A stretch of DNA of 64,000 nucleotides from Bacteroidales bacterium (lineage in GTDB: Bacteria; Bacteroidota; Bacteroidia; Bacteroidales; UBA932), in NCBI GenBank assembly GCA_023667095.1, contig JAMPAT010000004.1, forward strand, positions 1-64,000. The letters run 5' to 3'. The translations under genes and the position numbers were made by a program. Every line of letters begins with the position of its first letter. Positions within the stretch are counted from its first letter, which is position 1. The notes below the pieces were generated by a model that was not told where the DNA came from, did not search any database, and was given only the letters and a program-made list of their open reading frames with translations. Below are positions 44,046 through 53,554 of the stretch, one piece after another.

Positions 44046-45458
44046 CTAAAGGATAAATTTAGTTATTGTCTCGATGTCATCCTTTGCAAATGTCTTTTGC
44101 TCGCCAGTAGAAAGATTTTTCATATTTACAGAGCCGTTTGCAGCTTCATCGCCTCCGATGATGGAGATGAACTGTATTGCCTTCTTGGCAGCGTAGTCAA
44201 ACTGCTTCTTGAGCTTTGTCTGCTCCGGATATATCTCACAGGCTATACCGTGCTCGCGTAGCTGCTTGACAATAGGAATCAGATATCTCAGTTCTTCCGG
44301 ACCCATGTTTGCAAAGAGGATCTTTGTGGATGATGTGACTTCGGACGGGAATTTGTCCAGCCCTTTCAGCACATCATATATACGGTCTGCACCGAACGAA
44401 ATCCCGACCCCGGACATGTCCGGAAGGCCGAAGATGCCTGTAAGGTTGTCGTAGCGTCCGCCTCCGCAGATGCTTCCGATAGGGAAGTCCTTGGCCTTGA
44501 CCTCGAAGATGGCTCCGGTATAGTAGTTCAGTCCGCGTGCAAGAGACAGGTCAATCTCTACATCCTGCTGTATTCCGGCTGCGTCTATCAGCGAGAACAG
44601 CTCCTCAAGCTCATCGAGTCCCTTCAAGCCTGTCTCCGAGACAATTCCTGAAGCGGATGCACCGCTCATCAGCCCGCGCATTACGGACAGCTTTTCAGAG
44701 GTGCTTCCTGAAAGTGACAGGACTGGACGGATGACGGCAACAGCCTCTTCGCTGAGGCCCTTTTCCCTCATTTCAGCCTCTACAGCCTCCAGCCCGATCT
44801 TGTCGATCTTGTCAATGGCTACAGTTATGTCGACTACCTTGTCCGGGAATCCGCATATCTCTGAAAGCCCGGTGAGGACCTTTCTGTTGTTTATCTTGAT
44901 ACAGACTGCAACATCAAACAGATGGAATACGCGGTCCACAATCTGTACAAGCTCCAGTTCGTTCAGCAGCGACTTTGAGCCGATTACATCGACATCGCAC
45001 TGGTAGAATTCCCTGTAGCGGCCTTTCTGCGGCCTGTCTGCTCTCCAGACAGGCTGTATCTGATACCTCTTGAACGGGAATGAAAGCTCGTTCTGGTGCT
45101 GAACTACAAATCTGGCAAAAGGCACTGTCAGGTCATATCTGAGACCTTTCTCGCATACTTTCAGCGAGAGGGCCTTGCTGTTATAGTCAGTTTCACTGCC
45201 TCCCTCCACATGGTACTGTCCGAAGTCGATTCCTGAGAATGCGTCCCCTGAATTGAGTATCCTGAAAAGCAGCTTGTCCCCCTCCTCTCCGTATTTGCCG
45301 AGCAGGGTGCTTAGGTTCTCCATTGACGGGGTCTCTATCGGGGAGTATCCGTAAGTCTTGAAGACAGAGCGGATTGTGTCGAAGATATAGTTCCTCCCGG
45401 CCATTTCGGCAGGTCCGAAATCCCTTGTCCCCTTTGGTATTGACGGTTTCTGTGCCAT
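44046..45458 (-). CDS. hisS: Histidyl-tRNA synthetase
   Basis: Class II synthetase charging tRNA-His. Motif 1 lies near [24 protein letters not shown], motif 2 is [13 protein letters not shown] and motif 3 is [15 protein letters not shown]; the histidine-binding [14 protein letters not shown] is present. I chose the ATG at 45458 ([15 protein letters not shown]), 4 bp behind the pgi stop codon; an upstream alternative at 45500 would overlap pgi. About 470 residues, slightly long. Cotranscribed with pgi. Confidence 0.95.
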   Translation of the reverse strand: MAQKPSIPKGTRDFGPAEMAGRNYIFDTIRSVFKTYGYSPIETPSMENLSTLLGKYGEEGDKLLFRILNSGDAFSGIDFGQYHVEGGSETDYNSKALSLKVCEKGLRYDLTVPFARFVVQHQNELSFPFKRYQIQPVWRADRPQKGRYREFYQCDVDVIGSKSLLNELELVQIVDRVFHLFDVAVCIKINNRKVLTGLSEICGFPDKVVDITVAIDKIDKIGLEAVEAEMREKGLSEEAVAVIRPVLSLSGSTSEKLSVMRGLMSGASASGIVSETGLKGLDELEELFSLIDAAGIQQDVEIDLSLARGLNYYTGAIFEVKAKDFPIGSICGGGRYDNLTGIFGLPDMSGVGISFGADRIYDVLKGLDKFPSEVTSSTKILFANMGPEELRYLIPIVKQLREHGIACEIYPEQTKLKKQFDYAAKKAIQFISIIGGDEAANGSVNMKNLSTGEQKTFAKDDIETITKFIL

Positions 45459-45462
45459 GCTG

Positions 45463-46800
45463 CTAAAGTCTTTCCTGGAGTGCCTTTGCCTGCTCCTCAT
45501 AGCCTGGCTTGCCGAGCAGGGCGAACATATTCTTCTTGTATGCCTCTACACCAGGTTGGTTGAATGGATTCACATCAAGGATGTAGCCGCTGATTCCACA
45601 TGCTTTCTCAAAGAAGTAGAACAGTCCTCCGAGGTTGAACTCGTCGATTTTCTCAATGGAGACAGAGAGCTGCGGTACACCGCCATCTATATGTGCCAGC
45701 TTGGTTCCAAGCTCTGCCATTGCGTTGCACTCCTCAATATGCTTTCCTGAAAGGAAGTTAAGGCCGTCAAGATTCTGAGGGTCATTTGCGATTGTCATGC
45801 TGCGGTTGCTCTTCTCCACAGTGACAACAGTCTCCATAAGCATCCTTTCACCATCCTGGATATACTGTCCCATGGAGTGGAGGTCGGTCGTGAAGCTTAC
45901 AGATGCAGGGAAGATTCCTTTCCCGTCCTTGCCCTCTGACTCTCCGTAGAGCTGTTTCCACCATTCTCCGAGATACTGGAGCTTAGGGTTGTATGAGACA
46001 AGAATCTCTACTTTCTTGCCATTGTTGTAGAGCAGATTACGCATTGCAGCATATTCTACCGCAGGGTTCTCTGCAGAACGCACAGCACATGCCTTCTCCA
46101 TTTCCTCTGCACCGCGCATCATTGCCCTCATGTCGAAGCCGGCAAGCACGATAGGGAGGATTCCGACTGGAGTAAGGACAGAGAAACGGCCACCTACATT
46201 GTCCTCAATCACGAATGTCCTGTAGCCCTCCTGGGTTGAAAGCGACTTAAGCGCACCCCTCTTTGCATCTGTAACTGCAACGATGCGCTCAGCAGCCTCC
46301 TTTGTTCCGTATGTTGTCTCAATGTATTGCTTGATAAGCCTGAATGCAACTGCAGGCTCAGTTGTAGTGCCTGACTTTGAGATTACGACAGCAGCTACGT
46401 TGCGCTCTTTCATTAGGTCCATCAGCTCGCAGATGTATTCCTCGGAAAGGTTGTGTCCTGCAAATACAATCTCAGGTGCATCCTTCTTGCCGGACAGCTG
46501 CTTTGCAAAAGAGTGTGAAAGGGCCTCGATAGCGCATTTTGCGCCGAGATATGAGCCTCCGATGCCGATTACTACGACAAGGTCAACTCCTTTCCCTTTC
46601 CAGTCGTCCCTGATTGCCTCGCAGTCTGCGATGAGGGATTCCGGTGTCTGGCTCGGAAGATGTTTCCAGCCAAGGAAATCGTTACCTGCACCCGATTCAT
46701 TCTCAAGTACATCAAAAGCGTTCAGGGCCTTTTCTGCATATTCCCTGTAATCTGCATCTTTGACAAAGGAGCTGCAGCCTCCAAGATTAACCTTTACCAT
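45463..46800 (-). CDS. pgi: Glucose-6-phosphate isomerase
   Basis: Interconverts glucose 6-phosphate and fructose 6-phosphate. The 445-residue chain belongs to the shorter bacterial type. [25 protein letters not shown] (sugar-phosphate SIS motif) and the catalytic glutamate/histidine region [15 protein letters not shown] and [11 protein letters not shown] are visible. First gene of a pgi-hisS unit, with a CAAAAATA box (46904-46911, TATTTTTG on the minus strand) about 100 bp upstream as possible -7 element. Confidence 0.95.
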   Translation of the reverse strand: MVKVNLGGCSSFVKDADYREYAEKALNAFDVLENESGAGNDFLGWKHLPSQTPESLIADCEAIRDDWKGKGVDLVVVIGIGGSYLGAKCAIEALSHSFAKQLSGKKDAPEIVFAGHNLSEEYICELMDLMKERNVAAVVISKSGTTTEPAVAFRLIKQYIETTYGTKEAAERIVAVTDAKRGALKSLSTQEGYRTFVIEDNVGGRFSVLTPVGILPIVLAGFDMRAMMRGAEEMEKACAVRSAENPAVEYAAMRNLLYNNGKKVEILVSYNPKLQYLGEWWKQLYGESEGKDGKGIFPASVSFTTDLHSMGQYIQDGERMLMETVVTVEKSNRSMTIANDPQNLDGLNFLSGKHIEECNAMAELGTKLAHIDGGVPQLSVSIEKIDEFNLGGLFYFFEKACGISGYILDVNPFNQPGVEAYKKNMFALLGKPGYEEQAKALQERL

Positions 46801-46903
46801 TGTATATTAATTTTATCTGTTTGCATCAATTGAACACAGGACAAGGCCTGCAATCCATTTACGGACGTTGTCCTCCAAAGCCTGAGGGACAGTTCAAACC
46901 TCG

Positions 46904-46911
46904 CAAAAATA
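46904..46911 (-). promoter_or_regulatory. Candidate -7 element for pgi-hisS
   Basis: Minus-strand TATTTTTG, about 100 bp before the pgi start. No clear -33 box. Confidence 0.35.
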
Positions 46912-46957
46912 GTCTTTTTTATTGAAAAAACGGCTGTTTTTCGGGAAAATGAAAATT

Positions 46958-46992
46958 TTTGGACAGATTCTGCGACATCTTCCATATATTTG
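46958..46992 (+). promoter_or_regulatory. Promoter candidate of the GDPD gene
   Basis: TTTG (46958-46961), 23 nt, TATATTTG (46985-46992). The leader then contains a G6 run at about 47032-47037 with a CTCCC partner, a possible small hairpin. Confidence 0.5.
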
Positions 46993-47069
46993 TCCTCCCT
47001 AAAACATGGGAGAAACTTAAAATTCACTTTTGGGGGGTGCTCCCATAAAACCAATAAACCGAATCTATC

Positions 47070-47891
47070 ATGAAAAAGATTTTGACAGCAGTTGTCATGG
47101 CAGCAGTTACAGCTGCATCATTTGTAAATGCAGGGGCCAAGGCACCTCAGAAACGTGAACTCGGAATCGTTGCGCACCGCGGATTCTGGAATTGTGAGGA
47201 GGCAGGCTATGCCAAAAATTCTGTGGCAGCTCTCAAATGTGCGCAGGATGCAGGCTTCTGGGGAAGCGAATTTGATGTGAATATCACTTCTGACGGTGTC
47301 CTGCTTGTCTTCCATGACGGCAAGATTGACGGGAAGGTCATTGCAGAATATCCATACAGCGAGTTCCAGGACATCACAATCAGGAACGGTGAGAGAATCC
47401 CGACTCTGCAGCAGTATCTGGAGCAGGGGCTGAAATCTAAAAAGACCATGCTTGTGTGCGAGTTGAAGTCGCAGCCGACTGCCCGGAAGGAGGATGAACT
47501 CCTTGACAAGGTGGTCGCACAGCTCAAGTCATACGGGCTGCTTACCCCAAGGAGGGTGATGTTCATATCGTTCAGCAGGCATATCTGCGACCGGATTGCC
47601 CGGGAGATGCCGAAGTTCACCAACCAGTACCTGTCCAATGACTACAGCCCTGCACAGCTTGCAGAGACCGGAATCAACGGAATTGATTTCCATTATCCGT
47701 GGTTTACAGAGCATCCGGAATGGTATCCGGAGGCAAGGCATGGCGGTATGTCCGTCAATTGCTGGACAGTGGACAAGGAGCCGGACATGAGGAACATGAT
47801 TGAACTCGGTGTCGATTACATTACCACAGACTGTCCGGATGTGCTCCGCAGGCTTGTAGGTGAACTGGAGGTCATCGAACTCCGCAAATAG
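47070..47891 (+). CDS. Glycerophosphodiester phosphodiesterase, exported
   Basis: Hydrolyses deacylated phospholipid head groups to glycerol 3-phosphate and an alcohol. It has a signal peptide (MKKILTAVVMAAVTAASFVNAGA) and the GDPD core: IVAHRG with catalytic histidine, the metal-binding SEFDVNITSDG pair, and VFHDGKIDG with the second histidine. CELKSQP and VNCWTVDKE complete the barrel. 273 residues, normal for periplasmic GDPDs. A strong terminator follows. Confidence 0.93.
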   Translation: MKKILTAVVMAAVTAASFVNAGAKAPQKRELGIVAHRGFWNCEEAGYAKNSVAALKCAQDAGFWGSEFDVNITSDGVLLVFHDGKIDGKVIAEYPYSEFQDITIRNGERIPTLQQYLEQGLKSKKTMLVCELKSQPTARKEDELLDKVVAQLKSYGLLTPRRVMFISFSRHICDRIAREMPKFTNQYLSNDYSPAQLAETGINGIDFHYPWFTEHPEWYPEARHGGMSVNCWTVDKEPDMRNMIELGVDYITTDCPDVLRRLVGELEVIELRK

Positions 47892-47911
47892 GGGACGCAT
47901 AGCAATATAAA

Positions 47912-47949
47912 AGCCGCAGCCATGTCTGGTTGATTGGCTGCGGCTTTTA
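47912..47949 (+). terminator. Terminator after the GDPD gene
   Basis: AGCCGCAGCC (47912-47921) pairs with GGCTGCGGCT (47936-47945), followed by TTT. Confidence 0.85.
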
Positions 47950-48038
47950 TATTTTGGCTTCCTGCCGGGCTTTATTCAGCGAGACTTTTCAATAGCTATC
48001 CACATGGTCTGTCTTTCGCTGAGCTTCAAGCTACCGTC

Positions 48039-48500
48039 CTATTCGTCATCTTCGGTTCCGTCATCGAAGCCGAAGTCGGCTGCAAAACGGTCAGCAACAT
48101 CGTCAGGGACATCTTCAAAGGAAAGTGAGTCCCATAGCATATCCATCTGCCTCCTGTCCTTTTTGGTAGGGCGTCCCGCACCGGCATCCCTTTTCAGGAA
48201 GAATGTCTCTACCGGATGTCTCAGCTTGTCCAGTTCCTCCTGAGGCGTGATGTTCTCGGCATAGTTCGGGATAAGTTTTGCCCCCTGCCTTTTCTCAATC
48301 AGTGCCAGTACCCTATATGTATAGCAGATTGCTCCTTTCCTTGCACTTATTATGTCGCCGGCCTTCACTGCCTTGGATGGCTTGATGTCATTGCCGTTGA
48401 CCCTGATTTTCCCGCCTTTGCAGGCGTCTGTGGCCTCGCTTCTTGTCTTGAATACCCTGATGGCCCACAGGTATTTGTCAATCCTTACTTCCTCTGCCAT
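48039..48500 (-). CDS. S4-domain RNA-binding protein (Hsp15-like)
   Basis: A 153-residue protein beginning with an S4 RNA-binding domain (RIDKYLWAIRVFKTRSEATDACKGGKIRVNG, about residues 6-36). It resembles Hsp15, which recycles blocked 50S subunits carrying peptidyl-tRNA. A basic stretch GAGRPTKKDRRQM and an acidic tail (DDGTEDDE) follow. It lies 9 bp behind manA and is the last gene of a leftward run gmk-nadD-manA-S4. Confidence 0.88.
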   Translation of the reverse strand: MAEEVRIDKYLWAIRVFKTRSEATDACKGGKIRVNGNDIKPSKAVKAGDIISARKGAICYTYRVLALIEKRQGAKLIPNYAENITPQEELDKLRHPVETFFLKRDAGAGRPTKKDRRQMDMLWDSLSFEDVPDDVADRFAADFGFDDGTEDDE

Positions 48501-48509
48501 GGCAAACGT

Positions 48510-49844
48510 CTAGTCTTTGTGGTGGTGATGTCCGCATCCGCAGCTGTGCCCTCCGTCTTCATGGCAATGGCATTCACCGTCATGATGATGCCCGTCATGG
48601 CAGTGGCATCCGGCGTCACCACATCCATCCTCATCATATCCGTCCTCTACACCATCATAGTCCTCACCGTCAAGATAAGGGTTGGTGTCCGGGTCGATAT
48701 ATCCGTCCTCTTCCTCGAATTTCTCGACCATTGCCTCCAGAAGCCTTGAACCCCTGTCGACAGGCACGATGAAAAAGTCTGGCATATCAGCTGGGATAAG
48801 GATTGTCTCGCCCTTTTTCAGATACCAGTTGTCCATCTTGTTTCCGCCTTTTTCGTCCTGTGACGGAACCTGGATTGAAACTTCGCCCTCGATACATATA
48901 TATATGATGAATCTTCCGAACTTTTCGGTATATATGTGCAGAGGGTCGCTGACTTTCAACTCATTTACTGTGAATTCCCTTGTCTGTACGAGCTTCCGTA
49001 CGACTTCATCTTCATGATGATGGTGCCCTTCATGCTCTCCGTCATGTCCGCAGCAGCAATGGCCATGGTTGTCTTTCCAAAGCGGACCCTTTATATATTG
49101 GCTTTCATCGAACCTGCTGTAGTTGATGAGGTCTATGGCCTCTTCGAGATGCATCTGCCTTGCCGTCTTGGGATTGAATTCGCGTCCCCAGTCATAGAGA
49201 CGGAATGTGAGGTCGGACGATTCCTGGATTTCAGCAATGAGCAGTCCTCCATCCGCGGCGTGTACAGTGCCTGGCTTTATATGGATGACATCGCCTTTTT
49301 TCGGATATATGACGTTGAGTATCTCCTCGACTGTGCCGTTATGGCATCTGTCATAAAGCTCCTGTGCACTTACCTCGCGGTTGAATCCCATGTAGACCTT
49401 CGAGTCTGGTGCTGCCTCAAGCACATACCATATCTCGCTCTTGCCCAAGGCGTCATATCTCTGTTCCGCAATCTCGTCATCCGGATGTACCTGGACAGAG
49501 AGCTTGTCCTTGATGTCCAGGAATTTTATCAGGAGAGGGAACTGCCTGCCATAATACTGGTAGATGTCCTCCCCGACAATCCTTTCCATATATGTCTCCA
49601 TGAGTTCGCCTATGGTGTTGCCTGCAAGCCATCCTTCAGCAACCACAGAATCCTCGAATCCCATGTCTGCAAGTTCCCAGCTTTCACCGATCTTGTCATT
49701 TGTTGTCAGGGAAGCCTCGTTGCCGTCATCATCCACTTCCACGAATTCCTTGTCCAGCTTGTTTATCAGGTCGCTGCCTCCCCAGACCCTCCTGGATGCT
49801 ATAGGGATGAATTTCAGCGGGTATAGTTGCTTCTTTGTTTCCAT
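48510..49844 (-). CDS. manA: Mannose-6-phosphate isomerase, type I, with His/Cys-rich insert and tail
   Basis: Zinc-dependent isomerase of mannose and fructose 6-phosphate. The zinc site is seen in LSVQVHPDDE (Q118, H120), the EIW at about 137-139 and PGTVHA (H195). The 444-residue chain is longer than the usual ~320-residue Bacteroidota form because of a Cys/His-rich insert (about 258-280, HGHCCCGHDGEHEGHHHH) and a C-terminal tail after residue 380. The tail is first acidic and then, from 408 to 444, holds 12 His and 7 Cys. These may buffer or deliver zinc; that is an inference. Confidence 0.92.
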   Translation of the reverse strand: METKKQLYPLKFIPIASRRVWGGSDLINKLDKEFVEVDDDGNEASLTTNDKIGESWELADMGFEDSVVAEGWLAGNTIGELMETYMERIVGEDIYQYYGRQFPLLIKFLDIKDKLSVQVHPDDEIAEQRYDALGKSEIWYVLEAAPDSKVYMGFNREVSAQELYDRCHNGTVEEILNVIYPKKGDVIHIKPGTVHAADGGLLIAEIQESSDLTFRLYDWGREFNPKTARQMHLEEAIDLINYSRFDESQYIKGPLWKDNHGHCCCGHDGEHEGHHHHEDEVVRKLVQTREFTVNELKVSDPLHIYTEKFGRFIIYICIEGEVSIQVPSQDEKGGNKMDNWYLKKGETILIPADMPDFFIVPVDRGSRLLEAMVEKFEEEDGYIDPDTNPYLDGEDYDGVEDGYDEDGCGDAGCHCHDGHHHDGECHCHEDGGHSCGCGHHHHKD

Positions 49845-49911
49845 ATATTTAAAAATTTATCTGTAAGGTGCTTCTGTATGTCATGCAGATTGGCCCTCAG
49901 GACCTGCAAAA

Positions 49912-49926
49912 GCCGGATTATCCGGC
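49912..49926 (-). terminator. Small hairpin after nadD
   Basis: GCCGGATTATCCGGC is a 6-bp stem with a 3-nt loop, followed on the minus strand by TTTT. Possible weak terminator or attenuator between nadD and manA. Confidence 0.5.
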
Positions 49927-49956
49927 ATGCCTTGCGGCATATTCAAGACATGACGT

Positions 49957-50544
49957 CTACATCAAATATGCCGAGACGTCAATGCCTGCCATAATGGCAT
50001 TCCTCAGCTCTGTAGATGAGATATCCACCATAGGGGCATCCATCAGCTGTATCCTGTACCACATTCCTGTACATCTTGACTCCATACAGCCGGAACATTC
50101 CCGCATAAGGTCTTCCTTTATCTCCTGCAGGTCAAATCCTTTGCGCGGATATACTGCGACCCCGAATTCCGTAAGGATAGTCCTGTATTCTCTCCATCGG
50201 CGGATGTCAGCAAGCTGGTCCGCTCCCATGATCAGCGTGAAACTGTTGCCAGGTTCGCGCTTCCGGAGTGCCTCCAGAGTCTTGACCGTATATTGTGGGG
50301 ACGGCATCCTGAGCTCGATGTCGTCCACTTTGACTTTATCCAGTCCGCATCTGTCCACAGCCTCCACTGCTGCCCTGAACCTGGCCGGGCCTGAGTCTGC
50401 ACTTATCTCACCCTTCAGCGGATTCTTCGGAGAGACAATTAGATAGACCATGTCAAAGTCCATATGGGAAGTCAGATATTCCATTATTGCCCTGTGCCCG
50501 ATATGCAGTGGGTTGAACGATCCTGAGTAGACGGCTATTTTCAT
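49957..50544 (-). CDS. nadD: Nicotinate-nucleotide adenylyltransferase
   Basis: Adenylates nicotinate mononucleotide in NAD synthesis. The nucleotidyltransferase signature GSFNPLHIGH (with HxGH) is at the N-terminus, and the C-terminal SSTELRNAI is the ISSTxxR phosphate-binding motif. 195 residues, normal. It lies 24 bp behind gmk on the same strand. Confidence 0.95.
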   Translation of the reverse strand: MKIAVYSGSFNPLHIGHRAIMEYLTSHMDFDMVYLIVSPKNPLKGEISADSGPARFRAAVEAVDRCGLDKVKVDDIELRMPSPQYTVKTLEALRKREPGNSFTLIMGADQLADIRRWREYRTILTEFGVAVYPRKGFDLQEIKEDLMRECSGCMESRCTGMWYRIQLMDAPMVDISSTELRNAIMAGIDVSAYLM

Positions 50545-50568
50545 CTTTGCAGACCTTTTGTAAAGAAT

Positions 50569-51144
50569 CTATCCCTGTATGAATTCATCCACAATCCTCC
50601 CGGCTTCAGCCAATGCTGTCTCAAGATTGTCATTCACAAGGATATAGTCAAATTTGCCATCAGCAAATTCCATTTCGGAAGCTGCCTTGGATACCCTTTT
50701 CTCAATCGCCTCGGCAGAGTCTGTCGCCCGTGAAATCAGCCTATTGCGTAGCACTTCCACTGATGGTGCCTGTATGAAAATCGAGAAGGCCTTGTCCCCG
50801 AATATCCTTTTCAGGTTCACGCCGCCCTTGACATCGATGTCGAACACGATGACATGTCCCTTGGCCCAGATCCTTTCAACCTCTGAGCGGAGGGTCCCGT
50901 AGAATGAGCCGGAGTAGACTTCCTCATACTCCACAAACTTGTCTTCGGCAACCATCTGCCTGAACTGGTCTGCCGTAAAGAAATAGTATTCAACCCCATC
51001 CTTTTCCTGTCCCCTTGGTGCACGTGAAGTCGCTGAGATGGAGAATTCCATTTCCGGATGCTGCTTGAGGAGATGATTCACGATTGTGCTCTTGCCGGCT
51101 CCGGATGGTGCCGAAAATATGATTACCTTGTTGTCCATGGGCAT
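50569..51144 (-). CDS. gmk: Guanylate kinase
   Basis: Phosphorylates GMP to GDP. The P-loop is FSAPSGAGKST near residues 9-19; the GMP-binding segment SATSRAPRGQEKDGVEYYFF and the lid region RAT follow. 191 residues. Start at 51144 (MPMDNK) or 51138 (MDNK) cannot be separated. First gene of the gmk-nadD-manA-S4 run. Confidence 0.95.
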   Translation of the reverse strand: MPMDNKVIIFSAPSGAGKSTIVNHLLKQHPEMEFSISATSRAPRGQEKDGVEYYFFTADQFRQMVAEDKFVEYEEVYSGSFYGTLRSEVERIWAKGHVIVFDIDVKGGVNLKRIFGDKAFSIFIQAPSVEVLRNRLISRATDSAEAIEKRVSKAASEMEFADGKFDYILVNDNLETALAEAGRIVDEFIQG

Positions 51145-51248
51145 TATTGCAGTTTAAGAATAGGTTTTACAAAATTCTATTTCTGAAATTTAGGCACTTC
51201 CCGGACAATGCCGGATGAAACTTGTGTCTATATTTTTCGAAATTTTCG

Positions 51249-51266
51249 CAAAAATAGTTAATTTTG
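51249..51266. promoter_or_regulatory. Overlapping divergent -7 elements (gmk and fba)
   Basis: Minus-strand TATTTTTG (51249-51256) faces gmk, and plus-strand TAATTTTG (51259-51266) faces fba. A TTTC at 51235-51238, 20 nt before the latter, is a near -33 box. Confidence 0.5.
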
Positions 51267-51363
51267 CCAAGTTTTTTGAAAAAAGGTGAATGAATCTGCA
51301 TTGTGGCAGAGTGCTTGCTGCGGTCCAGATCCGAATTAGAGATTCATTTAATAATTATAGATT

Positions 51364-52365
51364 ATGGTATCTTACAAAGAAATCGGTCTTGTAAACACTA
51401 AGGAGATGTTTGCAAAGGCTATTGATGGCGGCTACGCTATCCCTGCATTCAACTTCAACAACATGGAGCAGCTCCAGGCTATCATCCAGGCTGCAGCAGA
51501 GACTAAGTCTCCTGTTATCCTCCAGGTTTCAAAGGGTGCACGCAACTATGCTAACCAGACTCTTCTCCGCTATATGGCAGAGGGTGCTGTAGAGTATGCA
51601 AAGGAACTCGGATGGGAGAATCCGCAGATTGTCATTCATCTTGACCATGGTGATTCTTTCGAGCTTTGCAAGAGCTGCGTGGACATGGGATTCTCATCAG
51701 TCATGATTGACGGTTCACACCTTCCATACGATGAGAACGTTGCCCTTACAAAGAAAGTTGTAGAGTACGCACACCAGTTCGATGTTACAGTTGAGGGTGA
51801 GCTTGGAGTGCTCGCAGGTGTAGAGGATGAGGTCAGCTCAGATCACCACACATACACAAAACCTGAGGAGGTTGTTGACTTCGTTACCAAGACTGGATGC
51901 GACTCACTCGCTATCTCTATCGGAACATCACATGGAGCATACAAGTTTACTCCAGAGCAGTGCACAACAGATCCTGAGACAGGTCTTCTCGTACCTCCGA
52001 TGCTTGCATTCGATGTACTTGAGGGTGTAGAGAAGGAGCTTCCTGGATTCCCTATCGTTCTCCACGGTTCTTCATCAGTTCCTCAGGACGAGGTCGCTAC
52101 TATCAACAAATTCGGCGGTGCCCTCAAGTCTGCTATCGGAATTCCTGAGCCTTGGCTCCGCAAGGCTGCCAAGTCAGCTGTATGCAAGATTAACATTGAC
52201 TCAGATTCACGTCTTGCAATGACTGCTGCTATCCGCCAGGTATTTGCAGAGAAACCGGCAGAGTTCGACCCACGTAAATATCTCGGACCTGCACGTGACA
52301 ACATGAAGAAGCTCTACATGCACAAGATCATCAATGTTCTTGGCTCAGACGGAAAGGCTCTCTAA
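51364..52365 (+). CDS. fba: Fructose-1,6-bisphosphate aldolase, class II
   Basis: Zinc-dependent glycolytic and gluconeogenic aldolase, 333 residues. The motif IVIHLDHGDSFELCK carries the zinc histidine and catalytic aspartate; the GELGVLAGVEDEV, GTSHGAYKF and VLHGSSSVP stretches give the remaining zinc and phosphate ligands. Codon use is noticeably biased toward a few codons (CTT/CTC, TCA, GCA/GCT), as in tpiA, which suggests high expression. A hairpin terminator follows. Confidence 0.96.
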   Translation: MVSYKEIGLVNTKEMFAKAIDGGYAIPAFNFNNMEQLQAIIQAAAETKSPVILQVSKGARNYANQTLLRYMAEGAVEYAKELGWENPQIVIHLDHGDSFELCKSCVDMGFSSVMIDGSHLPYDENVALTKKVVEYAHQFDVTVEGELGVLAGVEDEVSSDHHTYTKPEEVVDFVTKTGCDSLAISIGTSHGAYKFTPEQCTTDPETGLLVPPMLAFDVLEGVEKELPGFPIVLHGSSSVPQDEVATINKFGGALKSAIGIPEPWLRKAAKSAVCKINIDSDSRLAMTAAIRQVFAEKPAEFDPRKYLGPARDNMKKLYMHKIINVLGSDGKAL

Positions 52366-52387
52366 TTTGAGTCCACAATATTCAGAT

Positions 52388-52416
52388 GAAGCCGGCCCCG
52401 ATATGGAGCCGGCTTC
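52388..52416 (+). terminator. Hairpin terminator after fba
   Basis: GAAGCCGGC (52388-52396) pairs with GCCGGCTTC (52408-52416), followed by a T/G-rich tail. Confidence 0.7.
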
Positions 52417-52582
52417 TGTTTGTTGTATGACGGTCATGTCAGTGTCAAAGTCTCGGATATGTCGTGCAGTACCAGTTCCATGTTTTTGGGGACCGGTGTA
52501 CAAAAAATCAAGGAAAAAGTTGTATGCCACCATGAGCTGGCTACAGAATCATCGTAGTTCACTATGGTATCTCAATAAAAAT

Positions 52583-52614
52583 AAGGAAGCGATTGAATAT
52601 TCAACCGCTTCCTT
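52583..52614 (-). terminator. Terminator after rpmH
   Basis: AAGGAAGCG (52583-52591) pairs with CGCTTCCTT (52606-52614), and the inner TTGAA/TTCAA extends the stem. It begins two bases after the rpmH stop on the minus strand. Confidence 0.75.
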
Positions 52615-52615
52615 G

Positions 52616-52768
52616 TTAGAATCTGTCTTCAGATGAAACTGTCAGTTTCTTGCGACCACGACGACGGCGTGCTGCAAGTACGCGACGTCCATTAGGAGTT
52701 GACATACGCTCACGGAAACCATGTTTGTTGCGACGTTTCCTCTTTGAAGGTTGATATGTTCTTTTCAT
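52616..52768 (-). CDS. rpmH: Ribosomal protein bL34
   Basis: A 50-residue, strongly basic protein of the large ribosomal subunit. It begins [20 protein letters not shown] and continues with [20 protein letters not shown], the classic L34 pattern, and ends in LTVSSEDRF. It is shorter than common ORF cut-offs and is easily missed. A consensus promoter lies at 52810-52840 inside the end of rsmG, and a hairpin terminator overlaps its downstream side. Confidence 0.97.
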   Translation of the reverse strand: MKRTYQPSKRKRRNKHGFRERMSTPNGRRVLAARRRRGRKKLTVSSEDRF

Positions 52769-52809
52769 ATTCTAAATTTTATATATATTCACGTATAGTT
52801 TTGGGAGTG

Positions 52810-52840
52810 CAAAGGTAGTGTTTTTCGATTTAATTACAAA
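52810..52840 (-). promoter_or_regulatory. rpmH promoter
   Basis: Read on the minus strand: TTTG (52837-52840), 19 nt, TACCTTTG (52810-52817). This matches the consensus perfectly and overlaps the rsmG stop region. Confidence 0.75.
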
Positions 52841-53510
52841 TATTTTCTATAAAAATAACAAGTTTCTCTGCAAAGTATCCGTCATGCAGCCAGCTTTTGA
52901 CAGGCCATGTGTGCACTGAACCTTTAGGCATCCTGTATTTTCCCATTACGGTTGCAATCTCCTCAACCATGTATCCACCTTTCAGGTAGAATATCCCCCT
53001 GCTGTATTTGCCGTGTACCCATGGCATGAACTTGTCAAGTGATGTGACGGCGCGTGAGACTATGTAGTCAAATGTCTTTCCGAGGTTTTCAGCCCTGCCG
53101 TTGACTATTGTCACATTTTCCAGGCCGAGTGCCTTGCTGACTTCCCCCGCCACGACAGTCTTCTTCCCGACCGAGTCGCAAAGGGTGAAATGCACCTTGG
53201 GAAACATTATGGCGAGAGGGATGCCTGGGAAGCCGCCTCCCGTCCCGAGATCCAGGACCTCTATCTGTCCGTCTCCTGTACAGAATGCAGAATATGTTTC
53301 CGGAAGCTGTGCCGCAATATATTGCGCAATGGCGAGGGAGTGCAGGACATGATGGAGGTACAGCCCGTCAATGTCTTTCCTTGAAATAACGTTTATCTTT
53401 TCATTCCATTTCCTGTACAGCCCGTCAAGTGCTGCAAACTGTGCCTCCTGTTCCTTGCCGATGCCTGGAAAGCTTTCTTTTGTAAAATCTATGAATTGTC
53501 CGTATGTCAT
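52830..53510 (-). CDS. rsmG: 16S rRNA (guanine-527-N7)-methyltransferase
   Basis: SAM-dependent methyltransferase (GidB family) acting on 16S rRNA G527. The SAM-binding glycine motif is VLDLGTGGGFPGIPLAI; DSVGKKTVVAGEVSKALGLENV and YIVSRAV complete the Rossmann core. 226 residues. It follows the ECF sigma gene by 44 bp on the same strand. Confidence 0.95.
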   Translation of the reverse strand: MTYGQFIDFTKESFPGIGKEQEAQFAALDGLYRKWNEKINVISRKDIDGLYLHHVLHSLAIAQYIAAQLPETYSAFCTGDGQIEVLDLGTGGGFPGIPLAIMFPKVHFTLCDSVGKKTVVAGEVSKALGLENVTIVNGRAENLGKTFDYIVSRAVTSLDKFMPWVHGKYSRGIFYLKGGYMVEEIATVMGKYRMPKGSVHTWPVKSWLHDGYFAEKLVIFIENICN

Positions 53511-53554
53511 ATCTATATATTTATAGGGATGTATTGCAGGATGTATCCGGCAGC

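Noticed and set aside
48936-49826. 296-aa ORF antisense to manA
   Set aside because: manA is supported by its zinc motifs and operon position; the antisense frame has no recognisable fold.
51180-51319. Fourth copy of the 140-bp element
   Set aside because: GTGCTTGCT at 51311-51319 matches one arm, but no partner arm or internal half-sites are found 140 bp away.
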